Below, in pieces: positions 48,053 through 57,723 of a DNA stretch of 64,000 nucleotides. The notes beneath the pieces were generated by a model, which had not been told where the DNA came from, ran no database searches, and saw only the letters and a list, made by a program, of their open reading frames with translations. Made by a program: the position numbers and the translations under genes. This DNA is from Spirulina major PCC 6313 (lineage in GTDB: Bacteria; Cyanobacteriota; Cyanobacteriia; Cyanobacteriales; Spirulinaceae), in NCBI RefSeq assembly GCF_001890765.1, contig NZ_KV878783.1, positions 2,756,771-2,820,770 of the forward strand, read 5' to 3'. Position 1 is the stretch's first letter, and every line of letters begins with the position of its first letter.

Positions 48053-49177
48053 CTACCGCCCTTCCTCTGCTAAAGTGCTCCGAGATTCGACGACGAAATC
48101 ACGGTAGAAGAAGGCGCGATCGCTCCCTTTTAACGCATTGCTCAAATCAAAGCGGGGCGTAATGTGATCGTACAGTGCCGGCGGACAGCGGCGCGGCACA
48201 AACAAATTCCAATAGGCCCAGCGTCCCCCTAGTTGACTCCGAGCCGCAATTTGCGCCAAGGTGCGGGCGTGGTTTGCCGCTGACATATATTCAAAAATAT
48301 TGCTGAGGTTGAAGCGATCAATCGGGGGGCAATCGGGGCGATCTAGATATTCTTCCACGGCGCAGCAATGCCATTCGAGGCGATCGAGGTGGGCGCGGAT
48401 CGGCTCGAACTGTTCCGGGCGGAGGGCGTAGGGGAGGGCGGTGCGGTGTTCGCCCGTGAGTATCCATTGCAGATAGGGATTCAGGGCCGGATCAAGGGTG
48501 GTGAGGGCGTGGCGCAGTTGGGCGGCGAGTTGGGGGGTGGGGTTGCCGTCCACGTAGCGAAAAAAGCTGGGATCGCGCCCCCAGCGTCCGATCAGTGGTT
48601 GAGAAAAAAAGAGGTTAAATCCCCAACGCCAACGCCAATGATTCCAGGTGCGATCGTAAAACTGTTGACGGTCGGCGGGGGATTTGGGGGTGAGGAGGGA
48701 TGCGATCGCCCCCTCATTCTGCAACAAGGGCAATAGGTAGCAGCGAAACCGCGCCAAATATCGCTCAAACTTCCCCACCGTCCCAAACCCCGCCCCAATC
48801 AACCATCGCCGCCGATCCCAAAACCCTTGCACATCCGCCGCGAGATCCCCCCGACAGCGTTGATACCACGCCCACCGCTGGGCCGCCGTTCCCGATCGCG
48901 ACCCCAAAAACTGCAACAGTTCCCCATAGTCTAACCGCCGATAGGCCGCCACCCGCAGGGCTAAACAGGCCAACTGAGCCGGATTGAGATCGACAGCGAT
49001 CGCTCGTTTTGGCCCCCGACTCAACAACGCCAGGGTATTATCCCCCGCCGATGCGATGGACAGGCAAGTGTGATCCGGCTGCACCTCCAACGCCGCCAGC
49101 AACAAATCCGCATCTTCCCAACATTGGGCGTAGCGGATCTGGGAAAAGTCCGCTGTTTGGGCGATTTCCGTGGGCAT
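48053..49177 (-). CDS. DUF3419/BtaA-like aminocarboxypropyl transferase
   Basis: 374 residues. IRYAQCWEDADLLLAAL, LSIASAGDNTLALL and AVDLNPAQLACLALR form the SAM-binding start typical of BtaA, which moves the 3-amino-3-carboxypropyl group of SAM to diacylglycerol in betaine-lipid (DGTS) synthesis. NLSNIFEYMS and the end DRAFFYRDF fit the family. No btaB methyltransferase is adjacent, and betaine lipids are not a usual cyanobacterial product, so the substrate may differ. The stop-side flank holds the interleaved repeats. Confidence 0.82.
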   Translation of the reverse strand: MPTEIAQTADFSQIRYAQCWEDADLLLAALEVQPDHTCLSIASAGDNTLALLSRGPKRAIAVDLNPAQLACLALRVAAYRRLDYGELLQFLGSRSGTAAQRWAWYQRCRGDLAADVQGFWDRRRWLIGAGFGTVGKFERYLARFRCYLLPLLQNEGAIASLLTPKSPADRQQFYDRTWNHWRWRWGFNLFFSQPLIGRWGRDPSFFRYVDGNPTPQLAAQLRHALTTLDPALNPYLQWILTGEHRTALPYALRPEQFEPIRAHLDRLEWHCCAVEEYLDRPDCPPIDRFNLSNIFEYMSAANHARTLAQIAARSQLGGRWAYWNLFVPRRCPPALYDHITPRFDLSNALKGSDRAFFYRDFVVESRSTLAEEGR

Positions 49178-49189
49178 GGTGGCGCGACG

Positions 49190-49672
49190 CTAACCCCGAA
49201 AAAAGGATCGAATTGACTGCCATGCCGTGTTGAGGGTCTGTTGCAGTTGGCGGCGACTCTCCCATTGAGCCAGTTCGCGCTCATAGGCGGGGCCTTTGGG
49301 TTGAAAAATTTTCCAACCGCCCAACACACTCAAGGTCACCAACACCACCACCAAATACCGCGACCAGCCCAACCCGCCGCCACTGAGCAAATCCAGACTC
49401 ATAAAAAAGCCCGCGAGAATCATATATTTCACGGCTTTATGGCGAAATTGGGCGAAGCGGTAGCGGTCGAACTCTTGGCGTTTTTCGGTTTCGAGGCGAG
49501 ATAAACGCCAATCTTGTTCAGCGGCTTCGAGGCAGGTGAGGGGAATCTCAAGTTCTTCGGCGATTTCGAGGAGTTGGGTGCGTGTGAATTCACCCTCGCG
49601 ATCGTTGCGGGCGATCGCTAATTGCAAAATCTGTTGAATGTCGTCCGATTGATAAATTTGCGGCGCGGTCAT
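49190..49672 (-). CDS. 2TM-domain protein
   Basis: 160 residues. The N-terminal half is soluble and helical (DDIQQILQLAIARNDREGEF, TRTQLLEIAEELEIPL). Two membrane helices follow (YMILAGFFMSLDLLSGGG and YLVVVLVTLSVLGGW), then a charged tail. The pattern matches the 2TM family (PF13239) common in cyanobacteria, function unknown. It lies 12 bases upstream of the BtaA-like gene on the same strand, so likely in one transcript. Confidence 0.75.
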   Translation of the reverse strand: MTAPQIYQSDDIQQILQLAIARNDREGEFTRTQLLEIAEELEIPLTCLEAAEQDWRLSRLETEKRQEFDRYRFAQFRHKAVKYMILAGFFMSLDLLSGGGLGWSRYLVVVLVTLSVLGGWKIFQPKGPAYERELAQWESRRQLQQTLNTAWQSIRSFFRG

Positions 49673-50261
49673 ACCCGGATTAAGGCAACACAGGACAATG
49701 GTTTCATTATAGAAAATGTGACAAGAACAGGACGAAAATCACCATTTTCATCGATGCCACTCAATGGAGGCGTGCGAGGGAGTATTTATGTTGTGTAACC
49801 CTTTTCGCCCTGACCCATAATTTGTGCAACCCCTCAACCCCTCACCCAACCCTCTCCCGCAGGCCACTGCTTATGCATAACGTTCAAATGTTGGCCTACG
49901 TTGCGATCGATCCCCCTAAATCCCCTTTTAAAAGGGGGACTTTGAGCAGTTTGTGTATAAGCGGTAGACCGCAGGAGAGGGCTTTTAGCTCCCTTCTCCT
50001 GCGGGAGAAGCGATGCCCTGAGCTTGTCGAAGGCTTGCCCTGAGCGAAGCCGAAGGGGGGGGCTGGGAATGAGGGCACTAGATGGCAATCAGTCTGAATC
50101 TGCAATAAGTTGGGATGCACCCCCATTGCTCGTACCTTGGTCATCTGAAAAACCTTGAAGTTGACAGCCATGGCTCATTATCGACTTCCCCCTAAACAAC
50201 TAGCGGAACAACATACATTCGTATCTAGTCAACTATTTTTGATATCCTTCAAAAAAATGCT
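49673..50261. other. Intergenic region filled with dispersed repeats
   Basis: Contains CCCCTCACCCAACCCTCTCC (about 49838), CCCCCTAAATCCCC followed by a TTTTAAAAGGGGGAC hairpin (49912-49940), and a long copy ending GGGGCTGGGAATGAGGGC. It also contains the short palindromic unit CTGAGCTTGTCGAAGG/CTGAGCGAAGCCGAAGG (50017-50056). No gene is supported; open frames across it are repeat artefacts. The last 100 bases are AT-rich and should carry the glycosidase promoter. Confidence 0.6.
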
Positions 50262-52172
50262 ATGAATCATAGATTTTTCAAACGAAAGCACATTTATGGA
50301 GCCATCTTAACTCTATTGTTTTTGATCACAACCTCCCTCACCTTAACTAGCAACGTATCCGCCAAGAGCATAACAGTTCATTCATGGATAACAACCCCCG
50401 ATCAACATCAATTATTGCAACCACAAGATGACATCTCCTTCACCTCAAAAAAACAGCCCAGCCCTTTAACCATTAATCTCAACCCCAACACAAAATATCA
50501 ACAAATGGATGGCTTTGGGGCCGCATTAACTGATTCCTCTGCTTGGCTCATTGCGAATAAATTATCACCCACTCAACGCAACGCCTTATTAAATAATCTC
50601 TTTGAATCCGATGATGGAATTGGGTTAAACATTCTTCGCCTGCCTATGGGAGCATCAGATTTTGCTCTGAGCAATTATACATATAACGATCACAACGGTT
50701 TTCCAGATCTCGACCTTAGTGATTTTTCGATACAACATGACACTGCATATATCATCCCCACTCTTCAGCAAATCAAACAAGTCAATCCAGCGATGAAAGT
50801 CATGGGATCGCCATGGAGTGCGCCAGGTTGGATGAAAACCACTCGTACAAATAAGTGTCTGGATGTACAAGACTGGTCAGAAAATGATGGTGGAAATATA
50901 CAACAGTGGGATTGTACTGGCAATTCAAATCAAGCTTGGCAACTCGAAAAAAATCAACAAACAGGTCACGATCAGATTATTTCTGCCCATAGTAAAAAGT
51001 GTCTAGATGTACAAGACTGGTCAGAAAATGATGGTGGAAATATCCAACAGTGGGACTGTACTGGCAATTCAAATCAAGCTTGGCATCTTGAACATAATCA
51101 ACAAACAGGTCACTATCAGATTATTTCTGCCCATAGCAAAAAATGCCTAGATGTACAAAACTGGTCAGAAAATGATGGTGGAAATATCCAACAGTGGGAC
51201 TGTACTGGCAATTCAAATCAAGCTTGGCATCTTGAACATAATCAACAAACAGGTCACGATCAAATTATTCCAATTCACAGCAAAAAAACAGAGCCAAATG
51301 GTGGATTAAATCGTGGAATATTAAAGCCTCAATTTTATACTGCTTATGCAGACTATTTTACGAAATTTATCCAATCCTATGAATCCTATGGCATTCCCAT
51401 CTATGCAATTTCTGTCCAAAATGAGCCTCATCATGAATCTGATTATCCTACTATGAGGTTTGAGTCCGGCGACATGGCACGGTTCATTAAAGACTCGCTT
51501 GGCCCTAGTTTTTTATCGAATAACATAAAAACCAAAATACTCATCTGGGATCACAACTGGGATGAGCCCAACTACCCCATATCCATACTCAATCAACCTG
51601 AGGTCAGAGATTACATTGCAGGTTCGGCATTTCACTGTTATGCAGGCGATGTCAGTAATCAAACCATTGTCCACAATTCCCATCCTGATAAGGACGTGTA
51701 TTTCACAGAATGTTCAGGAGGGGGTTGGGAACGAGATTTTGGAAAAAACTTATCATGGCAAACCAAGTATCTTACTATTGGAGCGACTCGAAACTGGGCT
51801 AAAACTGTGCTGCTTTGGAATCTAGCCCTTGACGAAAATAATGGCCCTAAAAATGGAGGATGTCAGGATTGTAGAGGAGTGGTGACGATTAATAGCAATA
51901 CAGGGTCTATTGCGAAAGAAGTGGAATACTATGTCCTTGGGCATATTAGTAAGTTTGTCGATCCGGGGGCATACCGAATTGAATCAAATTCATTTGCAGG
52001 AAGACTTGAAAATGTTGCTTTTCAAAATCCTGATGGCTCATTAGTTTTATTGGCACTGAATCCCAGTAGTGAATCACAAATGTTCAACGTTCAGTGGTCT
52101 GGAAAATCATTCACCTACTCATTATCGGGTGGGTCAGTGGCAACATTGATCTGGAACATTTCACCGTCTTAA
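50262..52172 (+). CDS. Secreted GH30-family glycosidase with a ricin-type beta-trefoil inserted in the catalytic domain
   Basis: 636 residues. A signal peptide (hydrophobic LTLLFLITTSLTLTSNVSA, cut near 34) starts the protein. GH30 hallmarks: QMDGFGAALTDSSAWL (about 81), LNILRLPMGASDF (about 122), SPWSAPGWMK (about 183), acid/base Glu388 in ISVQNEPHHE, and nucleophile Glu483 in VYFTECSGGGW. The C-terminal beta domain has FQNPDGSLVLLALNPS. Directly after SPWSAPGWMKTT the barrel is broken by three near-identical 48-residue repeats (198-341), each with CLDVQ.WSENDGGNIQQW and the QxW motif NQAW of ricin B lectins. The barrel then resumes at LKPQFYTAYADYF. Related enzymes cleave glucosylceramide or beta-1,6-glucans. 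AT-rich, HIP1-free sequence suggests transfer. Confidence 0.92.
   Translation: MNHRFFKRKHIYGAILTLLFLITTSLTLTSNVSAKSITVHSWITTPDQHQLLQPQDDISFTSKKQPSPLTINLNPNTKYQQMDGFGAALTDSSAWLIANKLSPTQRNALLNNLFESDDGIGLNILRLPMGASDFALSNYTYNDHNGFPDLDLSDFSIQHDTAYIIPTLQQIKQVNPAMKVMGSPWSAPGWMKTTRTNKCLDVQDWSENDGGNIQQWDCTGNSNQAWQLEKNQQTGHDQIISAHSKKCLDVQDWSENDGGNIQQWDCTGNSNQAWHLEHNQQTGHYQIISAHSKKCLDVQNWSENDGGNIQQWDCTGNSNQAWHLEHNQQTGHDQIIPIHSKKTEPNGGLNRGILKPQFYTAYADYFTKFIQSYESYGIPIYAISVQNEPHHESDYPTMRFESGDMARFIKDSLGPSFLSNNIKTKILIWDHNWDEPNYPISILNQPEVRDYIAGSAFHCYAGDVSNQTIVHNSHPDKDVYFTECSGGGWERDFGKNLSWQTKYLTIGATRNWAKTVLLWNLALDENNGPKNGGCQDCRGVVTINSNTGSIAKEVEYYVLGHISKFVDPGAYRIESNSFAGRLENVAFQNPDGSLVLLALNPSSESQMFNVQWSGKSFTYSLSGGSVATLIWNISPS
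50853..51284 (+). repeat. Three 144-bp tandem repeats coding for the beta-trefoil
   Basis: The units start at 50853, 50997 and 51141, an exact 144-base period in frame with the glycosidase. They are nearly identical at the DNA level, including silent positions, which indicates recent duplication or gene conversion. Confidence 0.95.
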
Positions 52173-52411
52173 TACCCATTCTGAAAAGGGGTCATCCCAC
52201 TTTTTAGACATTCTTTCAGGACAGGGAAGGAGCAGAAATTTCACCTCAGAAATCCGGTAAGAAAAATCTAATTCACGAAGGGCTGATGATGAGAGAAAGG
52301 GTGATGCCGCTGATGCCCAGTTGATGCTCCTAGGGCGCGATCGCATCACCCTCCCACCCAAAACTGCCAGTCTTAACGCTACAGTAAACAGGATTTACCT
52401 GCGTAATTATC

Positions 52412-54175
52412 GTGACTGCCGCTCCTCTTCATCCCCTCCAACGCCTGCTGCACTATAGCCAGCGCTATCGCCTGCTGATCTGGCAAGCTACCGCCGCCTC
52501 AGTTCTTAACAAAGTCTTTGACCTCGCGCCGCCGGTCTTGATCGGGGCGGCGGTGGATGTGGTGATAAAACAACAGGATTCCCTGATTGCCCGCTGGGGA
52601 GTGCGCGACACCTTTACGCAATTGTTGATTTTAACGATTTTGTCGGCGGTGATTTGGGGGTTGGAATCCCTGTTTGAATATGCCTATGAGCGGCTCTGGC
52701 GCAATTTAGCCCAAAATATGCAGCACGATTTGCGCCTCGAAACCTATGGCCATGTTCAAGAGTTGGAGATGAGCTTTTTTGAGGACAGCAGTACGGGCGG
52801 GTTAATGGCGATTTTGAATGATGACATTAACCAGTTGGAGCGATTTTTAGATATTGGGGCCAATGAAATCCTGCAAGTGACCACTACGGTGATTGTGATT
52901 AGTGCGGGGTTTTTAATCCTTGCGCCAACGGTGGCCTGGATGACGATGATCCCGATTCCGATTATTATTGTCGGCTCGATCGCATTTCAGAAAAAACTCG
53001 CGCCGCGCTACGCCAAAGTGCGGGAAAAAGTGAGCCTGTTAAGTGGGCGGTTGGCGAATAATCTCAGCGGGATTACGACGATTAAAAGTTTCACCACGGA
53101 AGCCTATGAATTGGATCGCTTGGCCATGGAAAGTGAAGCCTATCGCCAAAGTAATCGCCATGCGATCGCCCTCAGTGCGGCTTTTGTGCCGTTGATTCGG
53201 TTGGTGATTTTGGGTGGCTTTACGGCGACGCTGTTGATCGGGGGGATGGAAACCGTGGAGGGGCGGCTAGCGGTGGGAACTTACAGCGTCTTGGTGTTCA
53301 TGACCCAGCGGCTGCTGTGGCCCTTGACGCGATTGGGCCAAACCTTGGATCAATATCAGCGGGCGATGGCATCCACGCAACGGGTGATGAGCTTGCTCGA
53401 TACGCCGATTCGGATTGCCTCCGGAAACCAACCCCTACCCCGCGTGGACGGTACGATTCAGTTCGATCAAGTCACGTTCGGCTACCAGGTCGATTACCCC
53501 ATCATCGATCAGCTTACCCTGACGATTCCGGCGGGTCAGACCATCGGCATTGCCGGATCAACAGGGTCGGGAAAAAGTACCCTGGTGAAGCTCCTGCTAC
53601 GGTTCTACGAAATCCAGTCGGGCATGATTACGATTGACGGTCTCGATATTCGCGCCATTCACCTTCATGATCTGCGGGGGGCGATCGGCCTCGTGAGCCA
53701 GGATGTGTTTTTGTTCCATGGCACGGTGCGGGACAATATTGCCTACGGGAGTCCGGATGCGACGTTTGGGGAAGTGTGCGAGGCGGCGAAGTTGGCCGAA
53801 GCGGAGGAGTTTATTCAGCAATTGCCCCAGGGCTACGAGACGATCGTGGGGGAACGGGGGCAAAAACTATCGGGGGGACAGCGGCAACGGTTAGCGATCG
53901 CCCGCGCCATCTTGAAAAATCCGCCGATCCTAATCCTCGATGAAGCCACCTCCGCCGTGGATAACGAAACCGAGGCCGCCATCAGTCGCGCCCTGGCCCA
54001 CATCACCCAAAACCGCACCACGATCGCGATCGCCCACCGCCTTTCCACAATCCGCCACGCCGATCGCATTTATGTGATGGAACAGGGCCGCCTCGTGGAA
54101 CAGGGCGATCATGATGAGTTAGTCGCCCTCAACGGGATCTACGCCAACCTCTGGCGCGTCCAAACCGGGGAATAG
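52412..54175 (+). CDS. ABC transporter, fused membrane-ATPase half-transporter (exporter type)
   Basis: 587 residues. Six membrane helices (about 20-320) include [20 protein letters not shown], then the ATPase: Walker [11 protein letters not shown]-loop LVSQDVFLF, signature [15 protein letters not shown], Walker [13 protein letters not shown] and H-loop IAHRLSTI. The ABCB/HMT-like form works as a dimer and exports lipids, peptides or drugs; the substrate is unknown. It starts with GTG at 52412; no nearby ATG fits the family start better. Confidence 0.93.
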   Translation: MTAAPLHPLQRLLHYSQRYRLLIWQATAASVLNKVFDLAPPVLIGAAVDVVIKQQDSLIARWGVRDTFTQLLILTILSAVIWGLESLFEYAYERLWRNLAQNMQHDLRLETYGHVQELEMSFFEDSSTGGLMAILNDDINQLERFLDIGANEILQVTTTVIVISAGFLILAPTVAWMTMIPIPIIIVGSIAFQKKLAPRYAKVREKVSLLSGRLANNLSGITTIKSFTTEAYELDRLAMESEAYRQSNRHAIALSAAFVPLIRLVILGGFTATLLIGGMETVEGRLAVGTYSVLVFMTQRLLWPLTRLGQTLDQYQRAMASTQRVMSLLDTPIRIASGNQPLPRVDGTIQFDQVTFGYQVDYPIIDQLTLTIPAGQTIGIAGSTGSGKSTLVKLLLRFYEIQSGMITIDGLDIRAIHLHDLRGAIGLVSQDVFLFHGTVRDNIAYGSPDATFGEVCEAAKLAEAEEFIQQLPQGYETIVGERGQKLSGGQRQRLAIARAILKNPPILILDEATSAVDNETEAAISRALAHITQNRTTIAIAHRLSTIRHADRIYVMEQGRLVEQGDHDELVALNGIYANLWRVQTGE

Positions 54176-54689
54176 TGGATCGTCTGCGCCAAGGTAATGG
54201 ATTAGGTTGCGCTTGGAGATATGAAGGGACTTGACTCGGTGCGGTTATGAAGAGAAGCCGCGCCGAATCGATCTGAGGTGTACGGGAGCATTTTTAAGGT
54301 CTCATAGCCAAAAGAGCAATCCGGTTCTGCAACACGTACTTCCTAATCTCAATGTGGATACTGTTTAGAGATACATTACGCCGAAAACTCAGCCTAAGCA
54401 TTGCTCTCTGTTCACTATTTGAGGAAGATTGTCTGCAATGTTGGATTACTCTTTGGTCGATTCAACGAGACAGATAGAAAATGAATATGTTTAACCTCAT
54501 TTTACTAGTGGATAGAACCTTGACTGTTTTATCTGTCAGGGAAGCATCACCTGCTTCAATTACTAATGTAGCACCTTCACCCTAGAGATCGAGCGGGTGC
54601 AACTAAAGTTTACGCACCCTGAGTATTAACATTCAAAACTGTTGAATCACGTTAATTTGGGGGAGACAAATCCCGGAATTATGCTAATG
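54176..54689. other. Intergenic region, nothing recognised
   Basis: About 500 bases between the ABC gene and the end of gcvT. No open frame with family features, RNA gene or clear repeat is visible. Confidence 0.4.
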
Positions 54690-55817
54690 CTAGCGGCGAT
54701 GGGGGGAGCGATAAAACGGTTTTTTCACCACTGTTGCGGGGTAGGATTTACCCCGAATTTCCACGTTAACGGTATTGCCCGGCTTGGTGAGGGCTTTCGG
54801 CACGTAGGCGAGGGCGATCGCTTTCCCCAAGGTGGGGGACAACGTGCCGCTGGTGACAACCCCCACCGTTTCCCCCGCCACAACCACGGGGTAATCATGG
54901 CGGGCAATATGTCGCCCGGCCATTTCCAGCCCCACCAAACGCCGCTCCACTCCTGCCGCCTTTTGTGCCGCGAGCACGTCCCGCCCGATAAAGTCAGGAT
55001 TGCTGTCGAGATGTACCAACCAGGCGAGACCGGCTTCGAGGGGGGTGGTGGTTTCGGTAATGTCTTGGCCGTAGAGGGCCATGGCGGCTTCGAGGCGGAG
55101 GGTATCCCGTGCGCCGAGGCCGCAGGGTGCAACGCCGGCAGCAGCGAGAGCCTGCCAGAGGGCTTGGCCGGTGGGAATATCCACCATCACTTCAAAGCCA
55201 TCTTCGCCCGTGTAGCCGGTGCGGGCGATAAAGGCGGCTCCGTCTAAGATTTCGGTTTGGCAATGGCCGAAGCTAGGAATGGCGGTTAAATCGGCTTTGA
55301 TTAGGGGTTGCAGGGTGGCGATCGCCTCCGGCCCTTGGACGGCAATTAAGACCCGATCCCCAGAGACATCCTCAAGGGTGACGGGGCTGCCGCTGAGGTG
55401 TTCGGTGATCCAGGCGTAATCCTGCGATCGCGTCGCCGCATTGACGATGATCACCCCCTGTTCAGCACCGTCTGCCGTCGTGCCTTGGTAATAGATAATG
55501 ACATCATCAATAATGCCGCCGTCCGGATTGAGCAACACCGTATATTGTGCTAATCCTGGTGTTAGGCGATTTAAATCCGACGGCACGAGCCGCTGTAACT
55601 GTTGGCGGGCAGTTTGACCCTGCCAGAGGAATTTGCCCATGTGGGAAATATCGAACATCCCAACCTGGGTACGCACGGCTTCATGTTCCTGCTTGAGTCC
55701 GGTAAACTGTACCGGCATTTCCCAGCCCGCAAAGGCAGTAAAGCGGGCATTTTGCGCGGTCATGAGGTCAAACAGGGGAGTACGCGAGAGATGATCTGAA
55801 GATTGCACTGATACCAT
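54690..55817 (-). CDS. gcvT: Aminomethyltransferase (glycine cleavage T protein)
   Basis: The T protein of the glycine cleavage system, central to photorespiration in cyanobacteria. It transfers the aminomethyl carbon to tetrahydrofolate and releases ammonia. The folate-site and catalytic segments are LFDLMTAQNARFTAFAGWEM, VGMFDISHMGK, IARTGYTGEDGFE and GLGARDTLRLEAAM. ATG 55817 gives 375 residues; the frame to 55886 is an upstream extension without family similarity. It is preceded by the thioesterase gene on the same strand; gcvH and gcvP are not in the window. Confidence 0.96.
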   Translation of the reverse strand: MVSVQSSDHLSRTPLFDLMTAQNARFTAFAGWEMPVQFTGLKQEHEAVRTQVGMFDISHMGKFLWQGQTARQQLQRLVPSDLNRLTPGLAQYTVLLNPDGGIIDDVIIYYQGTTADGAEQGVIIVNAATRSQDYAWITEHLSGSPVTLEDVSGDRVLIAVQGPEAIATLQPLIKADLTAIPSFGHCQTEILDGAAFIARTGYTGEDGFEVMVDIPTGQALWQALAAAGVAPCGLGARDTLRLEAAMALYGQDITETTTPLEAGLAWLVHLDSNPDFIGRDVLAAQKAAGVERRLVGLEMAGRHIARHDYPVVVAGETVGVVTSGTLSPTLGKAIALAYVPKALTKPGNTVNVEIRGKSYPATVVKKPFYRSPHRR

Positions 55818-55905
55818 CCGGTCAAAAAATGAGCTTAAACTGCTGGGATGCCGTGGCGAAACGCTGGGCGATCGCGGCTTCCTCATCTTATCGAGTTGCG
55901 TGGTT

Positions 55906-56391
55906 CTATTGTTTCGAGAACTTCACTAAAGCGTCGCGCATCGCTGGGGGTAATCGGCGCATAATTTTGCCCTTGTCCCGATCCATAGCCACGAGGGTCA
56001 CAAAGGCCGATACACAGAGTTCGTTGGTGTCTAAATTTTGAATTTGATAGGCCCAGTTGATCCGCACGCCTTTCATTTCCATCATGCGGGTTTTGACCAT
56101 GGCCACCTCGCCCATGCGCAGGGAGCGATGATACCGCAGAGACATTTCCACCACAGGTAAATCACACCCCACCCCCACCAGATCCGCGAAGTTGATGCCG
56201 AGCGATCGCAAACATTCCACCCGCGCCTCTTCCATCCAAGCCACATAGGCCCCATGCCAAACAATGCCGCCATAATCGGTATGGTGGGGATGAACGCGGA
56301 CGACATATTCAAACCACTTATCTGTTGTGGCGTGGAGGGCGTGGTCTTCAATGATGGCGGTAGTGGGAGGGAGTTGCTGTTGTTTATCCAT
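55906..56391 (-). CDS. Acyl-CoA thioesterase, 4HBT/YbgC type
   Basis: 161 residues, hot-dog fold. The catalytic-site motif HHTDYGGIVWHGAYVAWMEE has the Asp of the 4-hydroxybenzoyl-CoA thioesterase family, followed by GVGCDLPVVEMSLRYHRSLR. The substrate is not defined by sequence. It is 88 bases upstream of gcvT on the same strand. Confidence 0.85.
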   Translation of the reverse strand: MDKQQQLPPTTAIIEDHALHATTDKWFEYVVRVHPHHTDYGGIVWHGAYVAWMEEARVECLRSLGINFADLVGVGCDLPVVEMSLRYHRSLRMGEVAMVKTRMMEMKGVRINWAYQIQNLDTNELCVSAFVTLVAMDRDKGKIMRRLPPAMRDALVKFSKQ

Positions 56392-56448
56392 GACTCATGA
56401 CGCTAGCCGGACTGTGGATTTTAATGTACCGTATCCCGTTGAAGTGAA

Positions 56449-56472
56449 GAAACCCCTCTTTGGAGGGGTTTC
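56449..56472 (-). terminator. Hairpin terminator
   Basis: Arms GAAACCCCTC and GAGGGGTTTC with a 4-base loop. It lies downstream of the minus-strand secreted-protein gene that ends at 56517. Confidence 0.7.
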
Positions 56473-56516
56473 GATGCGTTACTCTGGCGATGCCATGGGT
56501 CAGATACAGCGATGGG

Positions 56517-57065
56517 CTAGTTGCTGGCGCAGGCTTCAAGGAGGCTCTGTTCTAGATCGCTGACGGTGGTGAAGGCGTGGAAACCCTGTAACGTCACTTG
56601 CCGCTGCACTTTGCCCGCGACTTCCGTCGGTGGGGTATCCAGGGCGATCGCATAGCTCGACGTATCAGGATGATCCGGAATTGCGATCGCCAACTCCAGC
56701 GCATCCTCCGTCACCTGTCCCGTAAAGCAGGCATATTCCGAACGGGGCCGGTAAATCGCCCCCCGCACTTGCCCATCATCCACCGTAAACACCAAATAAT
56801 CTTGCGCCAATTGATCCCGCTGCGTCGCGACACCATAGGCATGAATACCATCTTGCAACAACGACGATGCAGACATCGATTCCGGCTCAGGCTGGGTAGT
56901 TTGGGTAGTTTGGGCAAGCTGGATCGCGTGGCTTGTCTCATCCATCGCCTTCACCACCTCAGCCCCTGCCACATCCAGCAGCAACCCTTGACCCAGCACA
57001 GCGATGAGCATCGCACCCATCCATTGCCATTGTTTTTTCGTTGCGTTAAAACCAAACATATTCAT
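56517..57065 (-). CDS. Secreted hypothetical protein
   Basis: 182 residues starting MNMFGFNATKKQWQW, with a signal-peptide-like hydrophobic stretch (MGAMLIAVLGQGLLLDVAGA). The mature part has LVFTVDDGQVRGAIYRPRSE and YACFTGQVTEDALELAI, a pattern I associate with uncharacterised cyanobacterial periplasmic proteins. GGGGAG lies 6 bases before ATG 57065. Two Cys (in YACFTG and LLEACASN) could form a disulfide. No enzymatic motif seen. Confidence 0.7.
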   Translation of the reverse strand: MNMFGFNATKKQWQWMGAMLIAVLGQGLLLDVAGAEVVKAMDETSHAIQLAQTTQTTQPEPESMSASSLLQDGIHAYGVATQRDQLAQDYLVFTVDDGQVRGAIYRPRSEYACFTGQVTEDALELAIAIPDHPDTSSYAIALDTPPTEVAGKVQRQVTLQGFHAFTTVSDLEQSLLEACASN

Positions 57066-57723
57066 TCTCACTCCCCGCGAAGAACACACCAACAATTCAC
57101 ACCAAAAACCGAGAGCGTAGAAGCTCGCACTTCCATCTCGTTCTCTATTAACCCCAAGGCCGGCATCCTTGATTTCGGATGTTACGCCCGGTGTTTTCCA
57201 TACATTTACTCTATCGCTCTTCGCCAAACTGCGGAAAATGAGCTATGGGAATTTACGGACATCGACACCAGGACACGAAAAGACTCAAACCCTTAAAAAC
57301 CGAGGAGTTGAGCGATCGCACTCCTGCCCTAGATTCCCGTTTACCCCCCGGTCTTGACCATTATTTTTTCAAAAAACGCTACAAAAGTTCATGATTTTGC
57401 TGTCAGATCACGACCGTCAACAAATTCAGATCACAACACCTCCTGGGGGGATATCACGAGCCCTGAACTGACAGCAAGGAAGAGTGCGATCGCCCCCCAT
57501 TCCCAGTCAAATCCCATCCCATCTACAATGTTGGTACTGAAACGCTTTACAATTGTTCAAGAATTATCGTTATCACCCTTGCGGTCAAACTGACGTTTGA
57601 TCCCCTCCACGGTGTCTACAGTCAGTCAGCGAGGGTCTAGAGACGGTTAACCAATTTCTCTAGAGTACCCCTATTCAAGGTAGTCACGAACGGTTGTCGC
57701 ACTCAAACTAGAAGAACGTAGAT
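57066..57723. other. Intergenic region upstream of the EF-G paralogue
   Basis: Contains a decayed piece of the 91-bp repeat (AGAAGCTCGCACTTCCATCT near 57119). No gene is supported. The long leader, over 600 bases between divergent genes, presumably carries both promoters. Confidence 0.4.

Noticed and set aside
49822-50171. Several small open frames on both strands
   Set aside because: All arise from dispersed GC-rich repeats between genes.
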